The notes below the pieces were generated by a model. That model was not told the DNA's origin. It did not search any database and saw only the letters and a list, made by a program, of their open reading frames with translations. This document shows positions 10,719 to 22,289 of a DNA stretch of 64,000 nt, piece after piece. The position numbers and the translations under genes were made by a program. This stretch comes from Spongilla lacustris (lineage: Eukaryota; Porifera; Demospongiae; Spongillida; Spongillidae): contig OX442435.1 of NCBI GenBank assembly GCA_949361645.1, positions 6,211,045 to 6,275,044 on the forward strand. The letters are read 5' to 3'. How positions within the stretch are numbered: position 1 is the stretch's first letter; each line of letters starts with the position of its first letter.

Positions 10719-10740
10719 GTAAGGGATGGACCCAACCAAG
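10020..10740. repeat. GC-rich hAT5-like fragments and poly-C tract
   Basis: At 10033 the terminus-like GGGGCGGATCTAGGATTTTG appears, and at 10150-10180 the GGGGCGGAGCCCC palindrome in inverted orientation. At 10676-10716 there is a C-homopolymer of about 35 bases. This stretch is absent from the 58-kb copy, so it was probably inserted into this one. No gene seen. Confidence 0.5.
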
Positions 10741-10925
10741 GCTGTTATGAAAAGACTCAGCCCGGGCCGTTCTCCCACGAGACAGCACCCTGCATATAGT
10801 GCAAATGGCCTATCCATTCCTGCATATGGTATTCAAGCAATGTGGTCTGAGTGGAACCAAGGCCTGTGGTATTGGAACCATGCAAGGTCTGCTGGGGTTT
10901 GACTGGAACCATGGTCCATAAATTT

Positions 10926-11262
10926 GGCCACATGTACACCCATGACCCATGCAATGCTCTATGTACACTCATCTAATGCCCCCCATGCACATCCATCCAA
11001 TCCATTGCCCTTAATGCACACCCATCCAATGCCCCCACATCGAATGCCCTCCATGCACACACATCCAATGCCCTCCATGCACACACATCCAACGCCCTCA
11101 TGCACACCCATCCAATGCCCCCCATGTAAACCCATCCAATGCCCCCATGTACACCCATCCAATGCCCCCCATGTACACCCATCCAATGCCCCCCATGTAC
11201 ACCCATCCAATGCCCCCCATGCACACACACCCATCCAATGCCCATATGTGCACTCATCCAGG
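10926..11262. repeat. Minisatellite, about 24-bp unit, short version
   Basis: Repeats of CACCCATCCAATGCCCCCCA plus TGTA (about 12 copies, some GCACA variants). The same unit occupies 58640-59803 in the sister transposon at a much higher copy number. Long reading frames in several phases come from the repeat and are not genes. Confidence 0.9.
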
Positions 11263-11420
11263 CTCGTGGGGTGATCATTTCAGTTTATGATGGTCTGTGG
11301 TGAGCTGTGCCATCTGTTGCTGTACCCATATGAAGTTGCATAGAGTGAGGGATACTTAAAAGAAACCATTTGCATACCTTACAAGTACATGTGAAGCTGA
11401 ACATAGCACTTGAAGTGATT

Positions 11421-11632
11421 CTTCAGCTCTTTTGCTACAAGCACACGTGAGCTTTAAAGCACAAGGTGCAAAACATTTGGGGGTGGATCTCAGGTGTATC
11501 AACAAGAATGTTGATGTTAAAAGCCACCAGAAACTTGTCAGCATAGGAGATAGAGCTGTATGGTGGCTCTGGTTTTACTGCTCATCCCTTTGCTTTGATC
11601 CCTCTATGCAATTCGCACCCGCACACTCGGCA
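11421..11632 (-). pseudogene. RAG1-N-like zinc region, second copy, with stop codons
   Basis: Nearly identical to 59967-60179. It begins CRVCGCELHRGIKAKG, then has a stop where the sister copy reads through (GGATGAG versus GGGGAGAG), then the segment with F-N-I-N, D-T-P-E-I-H-P and F-C-T-L-C. A second stop follows after KAHVCL. It is clearly a dead copy of the same domain. Confidence 0.6.
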
Positions 11633-12107
11633 CAAATCAACTAGTGAATGTAGTGATGCACTTCCTCACTATGTGTGTTATAATAGTTATAGCAGGGCGT
11701 AGGAGACGTGGCATCACGGACTGAAAACATATTCTTACCTGGCAAATATACCACTATATATATATAGGTAGTTTATTTTACCGACAGCACTTATAAGGGC
11801 GGAAAAAAAGCTACACAGTCGTGATTTTATGCTACTTTTCCCGCCTTAAAAGAACCATATATTCTTATGCGCGGGCTACATCTAATAAGAGGACTAGTTC
11901 TAGTTACCGTTTGTTGCAATTTTATTCGCATTAGATCGATTGGCTGTGGAAACCGTAAGATGAAACTTTAATGAGCTTGTAAAGGGAAAGCGGTTGTTGA
12001 ACCGGAAATCTTTTTCCTGTGCTCTAATTATGACCCTTTTTGTCCAATTGTAACAGCCGTGGCTGGTGGGCGGAGGGTAATAGTTGGGAGAGTGCAGGAC
12101 CTCAGTG

Positions 12108-12300
12108 GCGGATCCAGGAATTGTGGGAGGGGGGCACCGGTGAGGGTGTGGCAAGGGGTGGGGCGAAGTAGTGGGCGGGGCCGCCCCGGGGAGGGTGCGG
12201 GAGGGGGGTACCCTTCCCGCCCAGCTAGGGGGTGGGGGAGCGCTGTAATTAAGCTCCCCCAGCGGGGTCTGGGGTGGAGCCCCAGAAGCTAACTCTTTTT
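12108..12300. repeat. hAT5-like terminus and GGGGC palindrome module
   Basis: Begins CAGTGGCGGATCCAGG, the usual terminus of this class, then G-rich sequence and the inverted AGCTCCCCCAGCGGGGTCTG and GGGGTGGAGCCCC module. The right partner was not found, so this is probably a truncated copy. Noncoding. Confidence 0.5.
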
Positions 12301-12314
12301 TGCGTAGAACCCTC

Positions 12315-13080
12315 CCCAGGGTTGCCGAAGGCCGGCCGACCTTTCAGGCCGACCTTTCAGGCCGGACCTTCTGGCCTGACCTTCAGGCCGGAACCCGGCC
12401 TGAAAGGCCACTTATTAAAGATGTGGTTAGATTATTAAACTTAATAAACTTGAATAATATTATCACAAGATTATATTGTATACAATCACTGTTAATTAAT
12501 CAGTCACATGATTATGCCGCATGCATCAGTGGGTTGCGCAGTCGAACCAGACCGCCGAGACCGGTCCAGACGTAACTAATCTAACTGCTCAGCACCCATG
12601 CATTGTGCTTAAGCAGTTGAGTTTTCCTTGACAAATGCCTTGTGGCAGTGGTCGCAGTGTCGCACCAAGCTTTGTCAGCAAACCATTCATGTCCTCTCTT
12701 TTCATGACATTTGTACAATTTGAAATGTGCCCACACCACGGAGGGTTGTTTGCGTCACCCAGCGGTCTGGGTTTATAGGAGACACAAGCTTATGGGATAT
12801 ATCTGCTACAGAGGACTCAGAGGAGCCACCAGTCCCACCACATTGACAATCACCTGAAGCTGTATTCATACCGCTAGTGACGGCCAGCTGGCGGTTAACG
12901 ATTGAATAAACGTCACGCGCGTCATGATTAATTGATTGTAAATTAATATTTAATAACTTTAACATGAAATTTAATAATTGTATGATTCGGGTCGACCTTT
13001 CAGGCCACGGGCCGGAGCCCTGGCCTGACCTTCAGGTCACAGGCCGGACCCTGGCCTCTTTACATGTAGGGCTTGGATTC
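12315..13080. mobile_element. Inverted-repeat element with subterminal AGGCCGGACCTT-type repeats
   Basis: Both ends carry clusters of GGCC-based palindromes (GGCCGACCTTTCAGGCC and variants) at 12330-12425 and, inverted, at 12990-13070; the outermost sequence is near CCAGGGT on both sides. The AT-rich interior holds a minus-strand frame (12965-12702) with a few cysteines that I do not recognise. Similar repeats occur at 48690-48775. Probably a nonautonomous DNA transposon; no flanking duplication identified. Confidence 0.5.
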
Positions 13081-13089
13081 GTTATATAA

Positions 13090-14390
13090 AATCTGTGGCC
13101 TAGCTGGTACCGCGTTTAATTTTTTCCCATTGAAAACGGATTCTATGAGATATGCATGAGACATCCAAAATAACTTTTAGTACGTTTAAAAAAAAAAAAA
13201 AAAGAGACACATTTCTAAGGTTGCAAAACTTATTACTACGAATACAAGTGGAAAAAAACTTTAGAAACGGTGTATTTTAAGAACGGAACATTGCAAATAG
13301 ATAAACAAAATAATGATATTATAATTTACAACACACAATGTCACACATAATAACCTATACAAAGGTCCGGGATACACTTCATGTATATACACTACATGCT
13401 ACTTGTGGAGCCCAATACAGAGGCAGTATTGCCGTGCTGGAGTGCTATGGACACTCTCTGTAGAAGAAATGACAGGGACTGGTGGTCATGTGTGATGCTC
13501 TGCTGATGCCTGCTAATATCAGTGAGCAAACTGACAAATTAGAGTGAGATAGATTATGATGCAATGCAATGTTTCCACATTTATAATTATTAAATATAAA
13601 TATTATCATATCATATCGATGGGTGGACCTATAAGAGCCATCAACTGAAGTAAAGAAATGTGTGTTTTTTTTTTTTTTAAGTATTTGAAAACGAGAAAGT
13701 GAGTTGGATTAAGGACAAGTTGATGGTGCATGTAAACAAGTTTTTTTTATTTTTTTTTTAAAGATGTGTGAAGGTTTTGCTTTAACACATTATTCACTCA
13801 CATGGGGGGCTTACATGTATCTTTATCCTATGAGAATAATTACCATCAATTGATCATTAACTAGTCATAACCATCAACTAACCACTATTTCCATCATCAA
13901 CATGTTTTCCTTCTTATTCAATAACCCAAATTGCTATAAACATGTTTGAAATTGGTGTCTGCACGACACCCATTGCCATCACCTTGTTTCCTTCATTTTT
14001 ACACCTCCATGCCACTTTCTCAAGATCACAGAGAATGTTCAGTTTTGATACTTTTATACATGTATTATTAATAGAGAGAAATCAGGAAACATCAACTGAA
14101 TAATAACGTGAGAAGAAATTTTAAATACCTGTTAGATTAATACGAAACTTATGAGGAAAAAAAACCCCTTTGTACATGTATATCACAATAACCCACTTAA
14201 GGCACCTTTGAGGATACATAAGATGTCATGCATGTCTAAGACGAATACGTGCACATGTTCTAATAAAAGCCTCCATTCCACCACATGCTCCAATGGACAC
14301 AACATCTTCATTACCCTACACAACTATATATCCACACACATACTAAATTGATTTCAATATCACACATTTGTCCTACGGTCTAAAGTGGCA
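13090..14390. other. AT-rich intergenic stretch, no gene recognised
   Basis: Contains A-runs (13187-13203), T-runs (13668-13678, 13741-13759) and no convincing coding signal on either strand. It is the 3' flank of the aldo-keto reductase gene. Confidence 0.6.
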
Positions 14391-14397
14391 ACGTTCT

Positions 14398-14660
14398 TCA
14401 TTTCTGAACAACAAAAGCCTTGTCACTAGAAGTATTCCATAGCTCTTCATCGTGGGTGCCTGCTTTAACTGCCCATGAAAAAGTGAAGAACCTCAAGTTC
14501 CGGTCCAGTGTCCCCAGCCTCTGAAGGTCCCCTGTGTCCAGCCTGACCTCAGTAGCCTTGAGGTTGTCCCTGATCCTGTCCGGACTTACAGACTTTGGGA
14601 TCACCACTAGTCCTCGGTGAAGCTGGTAAGCTATGCAAACCTGGAGGAAGAGGAGGGGGT

Positions 14661-14691
<31 letters not shown>

Positions 14692-15119
14692 GAAGACTTT
14701 AAACCAATGGGGACATCAAGATCCAACACCACCATTACATGCGCAACCGTTGCCTGATGCTTCAGCGCTATGTCCTTTAGCACTGGGTCTTCCAGGATGC
14801 GGGGCACCTCCCCTGCTTCAAAGCTTGCAGGGCTTCCGAGAGGGGAGTATGACTCCAATACTATACCTGTAGCAGAAGAGACAGACAACAACAGTTAGGT
14901 GAAAGTACACAACTAGATGTGTACACTCTCTAACAGATTTGCTGGTAAAAATTTGTATGTAGTTAAATGGCCATCTGATCTGCTACACACACACACACAC
15001 ACACACACATACACATACACATCTTAGTACACACGTGCACACACACATACACACACACACCTTTGCTATCACAAATGGCCATCTGATCTGCTAGTACACA
15101 CACGTGCACACACACATGT

Positions 15120-15196
<77 letters not shown>

Positions 15197-15640
15197 CCTT
15201 TGCTATCACAATATTCTTTTAGCTTGGGCTGCTGGAAATATGGATGACACTCCACCTGGATAACAGCAGGGACAATCTTGGCTGTCTTTAAAAGGTTGTC
15301 TGTCTTGGTGATGCTGAAGTTGGAGATTCCAATGGCTTTGACAAGATCCTTCCCCACCAAACCTTCCATGGCCTACAGACATGGCACATGTACGTACACT
15401 TATGTATACAGCAAAGGATGCAACATACCTGCCAGGTGTGGGACACCCTCTCCTGGTCATATCCCAACTTGTTCTCATCTGCCCACTCCTTCTCAGCAGC
15501 CTTCTTTAAAGCAAAGGGGTTGTGTATCAAGTACAGGTCCAAATATTCGAGCTGGAGATTCTTGAGGGTTAGTCTACATGCTGGTTCAACATCCTCGGGG
15601 GCGTGGTCATGGCTCCTGTGTACAACAGTGTGCAAACATG

Positions 15641-15726
<86 letters not shown>

Positions 15727-17195
15727 CGTGTGCGTGCGTGCATTCAAATGTGGGGGGAAGGATTTAATCGATCATCACAGTTTCCGTTTAAAAATCGCTT
15801 TATCAACACATGCAGTTTGTACAAATAAATATTCCAAATGAACACACTCGATCTAAGGATACGTCCATGTAAATGTATAATACATTTCATGTCCAGTGAA
15901 CCACCAAAGTCCACACAAGGCTCTAGTCCATGCATAGTAATGACCATAGATTAATAACCTTCCGTACGGAAGGTTATTAATCTATGGGTTAGGCCACTCC
16001 AATAAGATTCCTTGTTTCCCATTTCAATAGGACATAAAAGGCATGCGGGCGGGCGGTTCATTATTCATTATTCATTATAATAAATTGGTACATGTATTAA
16101 ACACAAAACACGTTATGCAACGTCTTTAATATTAAAAAAGGCTGCCATCACACAACAGTAAAAAGTTAAACGAGCTCTTTACGGAAGGATGCTCAACAAC
16201 TCACACTATACGATTCAATGCGAAGTACGGAACGTGACGTCACGTCACGTAAATGTATATACCGTTTCCTTTATTCTATTATCTATGCTGGTGCCCACCT
16301 CCGCTTTAACTAATTAAATCTATCCAGGACTCTATAGATGCGCTTGGAAGACGTGATCGAATAGAGTCTATACGAAAAAATCGCGAAAGGTGTGTTCTGC
16401 TTCAATATTCCAAGGAAGTAAAGTAGTTTTTCTAGACGAACACGCAACAGATACGTTCAAGATAGCCGGGCCATGTTTATGTCTATGATTAAAATAATGG
16501 ATGTTACGTGACACGTGATCTAATAATGAATGAAAACATGCGAATGGTGCGGGCGGGAAATGGGAAAAAGGAATCTTATTGTAGTGGCCTTAACGAACTA
16601 TCACACACTTGTATAACTGCCACACATGCTAACATAAACCTCTCCAGTTTTATATCACGAGTACAGCGTATCATAAAGATTGATGCTCGCAAACGTACCA
16701 CAGCTTCGAGGTAACAAATATGTCCTCTCTCTTCACCACGCCCTCCCTGAAGCACTTCTGTAAGGTCTCGCCTATCTCTGCCTCATTGCCGTATATGTGG
16801 GCGCAGTCAATGTGCCTGTACCCAGCCTTTAGGGCCACCTCCACTGCTGCTCCCACCTCCCCTGGTTTGGACTGCCATGTCCTGTCGGTAACACCCGCGC
16901 GTACGTACAGCACAAGAAGGGAACGGAGACGGGGACAGGAGAGAGAAAGGAAGGGAGGAAGGAAGGAAGGAAGGGAGAAGAAATAAAGGCAGCGGAGGGG
17001 GGGAAATGAACGGGTAGTACAGGAACAAATGTCAGAACATGTAGATCTAGTATAGGCCTACGCGTCGCTAGCACTTACCCCAAACCAAATGCAGGAATTT
17101 TGCCTCCTGTGTTCAAGATTAGGTCCCCCTGTCAAAGGAGCAAAGTAAATAGACATCATAAAGCTGCGCCAGGTTATAATTAGTCAGCTTACCAT
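14398..17195 (-). CDS. Aldo-keto reductase (AKR1/aldehyde reductase type), seven exons
   Basis: Coding exons on minus: 17195-17193 (ATG alone), 17128-17079, 16881-16699, 15615-15429, 15372-15198, 14866-14733 (end approximate) and about 14630-14398. The product is a complete TIM-barrel NADPH-dependent reductase of about 300 residues. Start [20 protein letters not shown]; catalytic tetrad D43 (YRHIDCA), Y48 (IYGNE), K77 (TSKLW) and H110 (LIHNPF); GISNF; QVECHPY; SYSPLG; cofactor motif [12 protein letters not shown]. The LIHNP variant replaces the usual H-W-P. The last junction (14733 to 14630) does not keep frame with canonical sites, so a base is missing or the splice is misread. Introns carry TG/CA arrays and a poly-G run. 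The substrate cannot be told from sequence. Confidence 0.92.
14658..14688. repeat. Poly-G tract in an AKR intron
   Basis: About 30 G in the short intron before the last exon. Being in a 100-bp intron, it may lower assembly accuracy at the junction that loses frame. Confidence 0.9.
14984..15197. repeat. (CA)n arrays in an AKR intron, with a small duplication
   Basis: Three CA blocks separated by a duplicated segment (AAATGGCCATCTGATCTGCT at 14966 and 15073). The array touches the 5' splice site of the fifth coding exon: the intron starts GTGTGTG. Confidence 0.9.
15643..15741. repeat. (TG)n microsatellite in an AKR intron
   Basis: About 40 TG units followed by TGCG variants, close upstream of the fourth coding exon. 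Frames of Val-Cys and Thr-His here are artefacts. Confidence 0.95.
15944..15987. repeat. Perfect 44-bp palindrome
   Basis: Left arm CCATAGATTAATAACCTTCC plus GT; the right arm is the exact reverse complement, with no spacer. It lies in the large AKR intron (15616-16698), next to a repeat (15895-15942) whose relative is at 18073-18120. Confidence 0.9.
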
Positions 17196-17257
17196 CAGAG
17201 CAGCTAGAGATCTGTGTGCAATAATAGCAGTATCAAATGGTCCACAGATTTTATAAT

Positions 17258-17870
17258 CATGCGTTGTTATGTAATACTGGTGTGAATATAATTATACTCG
17301 TGGTCCACTTGTACAACACAGCAGGTAAGGTGCCTGGAGGTTTGGTATGTATTCTTCCTATGAGGAACCTGGAGGAGGGTGTGGTCTGAGCATATGTGAA
17401 AGACCGGGCTAGGGGTGTGGTATGTGGTTTTGTACACGAAGTGTGGATTTTCATTGGAGAAGGAATTTATTTGAAGTTAAGGCTATGATGGCTATCATAC
17501 ACTACTTTAGGCAATATCATGTTGTTATGTAATATTGGTGTGAATATAATTATACTCGTGCACATGTTGTTATGTAATATTGGTGTGAATATAATTATAC
17601 TCGTGGTCACCGTACAAATTGTTATGTAATATTGCCGTGAATATAATTATACTCGTGGTCACCGTCAAAACTTTACAACGCAGCAGGTAAGGTGCCTGGA
17701 GGTTTGGTATGTATTCTTCCTATGAGGAACCTGGAGGTGGGTGTGGTCTGAGCATATGTGAAAGACCGGGCTAGGGGTGTGGTGTATGGTTTTGTACATG
17801 AAGTGTGGATTTTCATTGGAAGAGTAATTTATTTGAAGTTAAGGCTACCATACACCACTGTAGGCAACAT
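17258..17870. repeat. Tandem duplication of about 360 bp with an internal 48-bp repeat
   Basis: 17315-17480 and 17680-17845 are nearly identical (AGCAGGTAAGGTGCCTGGAG and onward). Between and before them, the unit TTATGTAATA.TGGTGTGAAT plus ATAATTATACTCGTG occurs four times (17262, 17522, 17568, 17619). No gene; it lies just upstream of the AKR start. Confidence 0.85.
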
Positions 17871-18129
17871 CATGTTGTGTGCAACTAAGATGAATATGAG
17901 CCTACTGATGGTTTACTGACCTTTTACCCATATTTCATTTGAGCTGCACACAAACATGTTCCCTAGTGTATGGTGGCCTTTAAAGTATCACAACTGTAGA
18001 GCAGCCATGTTGCCTGTATATGTGATGTCTCTATGTGTCTTGCACCTGGCCATGGTTGATAATACATTTTATTTCCAGTGAACCGCTAAAGTCCACACAA
18101 GGCTCTAGTCCATACATAGCTCTACAAAT

Positions 18130-19030
18130 ACACCCATCTACCTGTTCATTTGTTATGTAATGCTCTAATATAAGTATGTAATGCAATGTACAACATCCTC
18201 AAAAGCTGGTCACAGTTGTTGCTTTATTCCAGTGGGAAATGGGAAAGGTATTTTAATTTAAAAGCCTAGCCTTATGCAAACACACTCCCCCATCCCTGGG
18301 GATTTCCTCCTCTGCCAGAGGGTCACCACCACACAAGAGGTCCCCCCCCCCAAAAAAGGAACAAGCAGTACTACATGCACTAGTACTGAGGCATCACCAA
18401 GAGGTGGACGTGATGCAGCTGTTCACGGACAGCCATCTTGAAGCTACTATAAGGTTATATCATTTCTGTATGTGGAAGCCTTTCAGTGATGTCGCTGACT
18501 TCATGTTAAGCCCTCGTCACCAAGTAAGTTGGCAACCTGATCCATGATTCATATTGAAGAGGATTGCAAAACTATGTGGCTTTCCCCCATGTTCGAATAC
18601 AGGCAAATTTTACCCACAAGGCATCTCCCATGCTAATTGGTCAAAATAGCCATCCAGTGCTTTTGGGTTTCAACAGTTAAAGATGTAAGGTTTCAAGCAA
18701 ACAAAAAAAAAGTTCACATATGTTCTTGCATACAAGTATTGTGCATGTCTAAATACATGGTACACTGTACATCGTGTATTGATGAACCATTGCTGAGTAC
18801 ATGTCTTTATACCATATTCATAATTTACTTTCTAATGTTTTGATTCACTATGGCTATTTCCTCTCTCCCAAATGAGATAGTACATATATGTACATGCTTT
18901 TAAGTACAAGTATACATGTACATGTATGTACCACACAGGCAAGTGAAGTAAGGAAATATGGAACTTGCAACATCATATACATGTATGATGCATGTATTAT
19001 ATACATGTAAAATGCCCCTCCTACCCCCCA
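18130..19030. other. Intergenic, no gene recognised
   Basis: Mixed-composition DNA with scattered TACATGTA-type octamers. No splice-supported coding segment or repeat array stands out. Confidence 0.5.
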
Positions 19031-19032
19031 TG

Positions 19033-19429
19033 GCAACATTCGATACCCGACCGGGTTCAAACCCGCCATAACTTTAGGTAGGAGTAATCAAATCGCTTCA
19101 AATTCGGTTTTAGGTACAGAGGTCCTATATCTATCTTGTTCTGTTCGTTATATTTTATGCCATTAGTTACGGAGATACAGTTGAACAAAGTACGTGCACG
19201 TTTTCCCGCTCGATTCGCGCCAAATCACGTCCCGCTCAATGTGTGGGGAGGCGGTTGTTATATCATTGGCGCGAATCGAGCGGGAAAAAGTGCACGTAGT
19301 TGTTGTTCAACTGTATCTCCGTAGCCGATGGCATAAAAATGAACGAACAGTACAAATCGATAGAACCGATTTGATTACTCCTACCTAAAGTTATGGCGGG
19401 TTTGAACCCGGTCGGGTATCGAATGTTGC
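19033..19429. mobile_element. Foldback (MITE-like) element, 397 bp
   Basis: The two ends, GCAACATTCGATACCCGACC and its reverse complement, start arms of about 170 bp with a short spacer near 19225. The outer 60 bp of the arms match almost perfectly. The arms contain GGGTTCAAACCC, which is not a tRNA gene. No clear target duplication. Confidence 0.8.
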
Positions 19430-19649
19430 AATACTGGCGTGGAGCAAATGCAAAACTCCAAAATGTAATTTATCAAAATGGTGTAGTATAAACTGTTGAA
19501 AATAGGAAGTCGATAGCGTTTAGCGTTCGGAAGATATAGTATTTCAAACAAGAAGCATTTTTATCGAGAGTTACGTTAGAAAGGATTTGACACTGATTGT
19601 GAATGTCATTAAAAAACGCGACCTGCTTCTAACGGATTGGATCGCTTGC

Positions 19650-20506
19650 AGTGGAGATCGTGATAGTTGAACGAAAAAAAAATTGACATTAATTTTATGT
19701 TATTTAATATAAAACAATAACCACATGTGATATTGGAAATCTAACTGCACAGATACATGGGCTATACAATTGTCATCAAGTAGACAAAAATATGATGCAT
19801 CACGTGACTGTCACGTTCTACCACTTTCGTTTTCAGTGACCTCAGTCTTGTCAACTGAGTTTTCCTATTTATCTTCACTCAGGGATAGCGGATCTGGATG
19901 ATTATTGGGATGTAGCTTAAGCACCAACCTCTAAATGATTTGGCCGAGCCAGATTCTGAACCCGGGAAACCGTTCGGGTATTTTCCAGCGATACGTAACT
20001 TATAAAGACTATACGTGATTGGTATTTTGTGTTTCGAAGCGCTCGATTCATGCTGATTGAAGCATGTGGTTGTTCCGAGCGATGATTATTGCATCATTTG
20101 GGGCCCTTTTTACAGTGTACTAGCTTGTTTTTCCACTAGAATTCTGGTTGACAAACTTCTGGCTTTAAAAACAGCACCATTTTCAGATGAATTTCATTAG
20201 AACGTGCTGTTATAATCAGTTATTGCTTATAAAGTGGGCGGTCCGGTGGTACGACTCAAGCTGAAAACGGTTCTTTCCAGCTGTGACCGATGGCGGAGAG
20301 TAAGTATAGGGGTAGAGCATACCTGGGCGGCGGTTGGGCATCGCTGGGATTACTCTCGGAACTTTTCTCTCCTGCAGCGATGCCCAAGTACGCTCTACCC
20401 CTTTCCCGCCGTCGTTCACAGATGGATTATGCTTGGTTCTGAAAAGAACCGTTCTTGGTTTGAGTCGTACCACCGCCCACTTACTTAGCCATATCTCACG
20501 GCTGTT
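19650..20506. repeat. Dispersed repeat, inverted relative to 34101-34680; left arm
   Basis: From TGGAGATCGTGATAG through CACGTGACTGTCACGTTC, GGGATAGCGGATCTGGATG and AAACAGCACCATTTTC, this matches the reverse complement of 34101-34680 at high identity over about 570 bp. It ends in ATCT followed by CACGGCTGTTTTATTGC, the terminus of the transposon family described at 58 kb. A smaller foldback element interrupts it at about 20226-20488. Confidence 0.8.
20226..20488. mobile_element. Foldback MITE of about 260 bp
   Basis: Left GTGGGCGGT..GGTACGACTCAAGC and right GTTTGAGTCGTACCACCGCCCAC form outer inverted repeats of about 45 bp. Inside, a second inverted pair is centred on GGGTAGAGC.TAC.TGGGC. 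The related segment at 34.1 kb lacks it, so it is a later insertion. Confidence 0.75.
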
Positions 20507-21248
20507 TTATTGCATTGAATCGGTGGAAACTTAGTACGCGCGCGCCGCGTAAAATTTTCCCCTAGCAACCTCCTTAGATACCATGGATGCCCGTCACTTC
20601 CAAATGTATTACCAGCACATGGGAGTGTAGCCACGTCTCGAAACTTATAAGGTGTATGGAGCAGTCCTCTGGCTCTGATTTAATGCTTTTTTTGATTTTA
20701 AATTTCTACTAATTCACGCGTTGTTGGACCTTAAAGCGCGAAATATATTTCAATTATATTGCTACTCCTGCAGTTTTCCTAAGCAAATGATTAAAGAAAC
20801 TAAAAGGCTTGCCAAATGGTCTACCAGATTATGCATAGCAACTGTTATGAATCCTTTTTTTAATCCATATATTACAAATCCAATGCAGCCACCTAAAAGT
20901 CATGAAATACTCATTATTATTATTTTTAAAATCATAAAATGTAACATATCACAAATAAAGGTGTACATTACTATATAGGTTCGTTCAGGTATCATCCCAG
21001 CTGAAATAAAATTATTATAATATACCACTCCCATATGGAGAAATTGCCCATACATAGGCGGACATTTAGCTCTTTTTTTTCAAATTGATTTTTAAACACA
21101 TGTACTAAGTACGATAAATCGGTCTGATTGTGAATCTGTAATTTATAGATTTATATCATGAGCCATTCTTGTACAAAAATCAAGACAAAAATTTAATTTC
21201 TACCGCACTAATTTAATTAATGTGTAATGTATTTTTGTAGGTCCCGAT

Positions 21249-22289
21249 ATGGACGATGATGATCCGTCTACAACTGGTTCTCGGGTTATTTGTCATGTTT
21301 GTCGTCGTTTAGTGTCTCTGAAACGCGATGGTACGTTTCGTGTACACGGCCCTCGTGACCGTCGTTGCCAGGGTTCAAGTCTTTTGCCGGCTGAACAAAC
21401 ACGTGCTTCTTTGCCTTTCTCACCTAATACTACTACTTCTTCCAACTGCACTGGTTTTCACCCGTCGACTGCTACTTCACCTGTTCTATCTGGCTCGTTT
21501 GAATGTGACAAGTTTGAAGAGGCATTTGGAGCGGTTTTGACAAAAGAACAAATCGATACCAACACACCCTGGCATAGTCTCTGGAATGGCATCATTCGTT
21601 TGAATGGTAAGCAGTTCGATTTGCCAGGTGGAGCCGTTGGAAGAGCTTTTGTTGAGTTGTTAACCACTGAAATTGGCATGATAACTCGAGGAGAGGAAAA
21701 ATCGGAGCGTTTGATGTGCTTGACGCCGCTGTTATTGCAACGGGACCCGATGATTAAGAAAGGGTGTGATATACGCCGAACTCTTGAGAAACGGATGGAA
21801 ATGTGGAGAGCCGGTCATTTTGAAGCATTGTTACATGAAGCCCAACGCTGTGATGCTGCATTGTGTGGCAGACGGTATAGGCACGACGATGAGAATTCAG
21901 CACGTGTCTTCACACGTCTTATGCTTCGTGGCAAAGTACGGGAGGCGGTGCGCTTGATTACTGAGAGGACAACAGGAGGAATTTTACGGACTGATGACAT
22001 TGTCGAAGGTACTGGTAAGACTGTTCTTGAGATCCTGAAAGAAAAACACCCTTCTCCCACCAAACCAGACCCCTCAGCTTTTGCTCATTGTGCCTCATTA
22101 CCACCATTGATAGACGTTGACATCACTGCATTACATGTTGAACATGTAGCCCACAAAATCAAAGGTGGTGCTGGTCCCAGTGGAACTGATTCTGTACAGT
22201 GGCAGAGTTTTCTATTACGCTATGGCGCCCACAGTAATCGTTTGAGGGAAGCTATCGCAGCACTGACACGATTAAAACACTGTGCTTGA
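21249..22289 (+). CDS. Non-LTR retrotransposon protein, N-terminal part
   Basis: 346 residues. Residues 10-40 hold a C-x2-C..H-x5-C zinc motif (ICHVCRR...VHGPRDRRCQGS), probably nucleic-acid binding. Most of the rest is helical and unrecognised. The last 60 residues (GGAGPSGTDSVQWQSFL) are the start of the reverse transcriptase fingers. The frame ends in ...LTRLKHCA; a run of four A (22274-22277) with one A too many separates it from the next frame, so the two are probably one polyprotein. Confidence 0.8.
   Translation: MDDDDPSTTGSRVICHVCRRLVSLKRDGTFRVHGPRDRRCQGSSLLPAEQTRASLPFSPNTTTSSNCTGFHPSTATSPVLSGSFECDKFEEAFGAVLTKEQIDTNTPWHSLWNGIIRLNGKQFDLPGGAVGRAFVELLTTEIGMITRGEEKSERLMCLTPLLLQRDPMIKKGCDIRRTLEKRMEMWRAGHFEALLHEAQRCDAALCGRRYRHDDENSARVFTRLMLRGKVREAVRLITERTTGGILRTDDIVEGTGKTVLEILKEKHPSPTKPDPSAFAHCASLPPLIDVDITALHVEHVAHKIKGGAGPSGTDSVQWQSFLLRYGAHSNRLREAIAALTRLKHCA

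Larger units (their letters stand above)
8111..12058. mobile_element. Second copy of the 58-kb CACGGCTGTT transposon, with nested insertions
   Basis: This aligns along its length with 58022-60638 in the same orientation: start region (TTTCATTGC.TTGAAAC), middle (GGGGTGATTCTCGACCTAGG), minisatellite, zinc-region relic and end (CCAATTGTAACAGCCGTG). Differences: an insertion at 8380-9647, extra GC-rich sequence around 10.0-10.7 kb, a shorter minisatellite (about 0.3 versus 1.2 kb) and a damaged left terminus lacking CTG. No flanking duplication is seen, so one end may be rearranged. Confidence 0.8.

Noticed and set aside
19045..19075. GGGTTCAAACCC resembling a tRNA T-loop
   Set aside because: Part of the terminal arm of a foldback element; no acceptor or anticodon stem around it.
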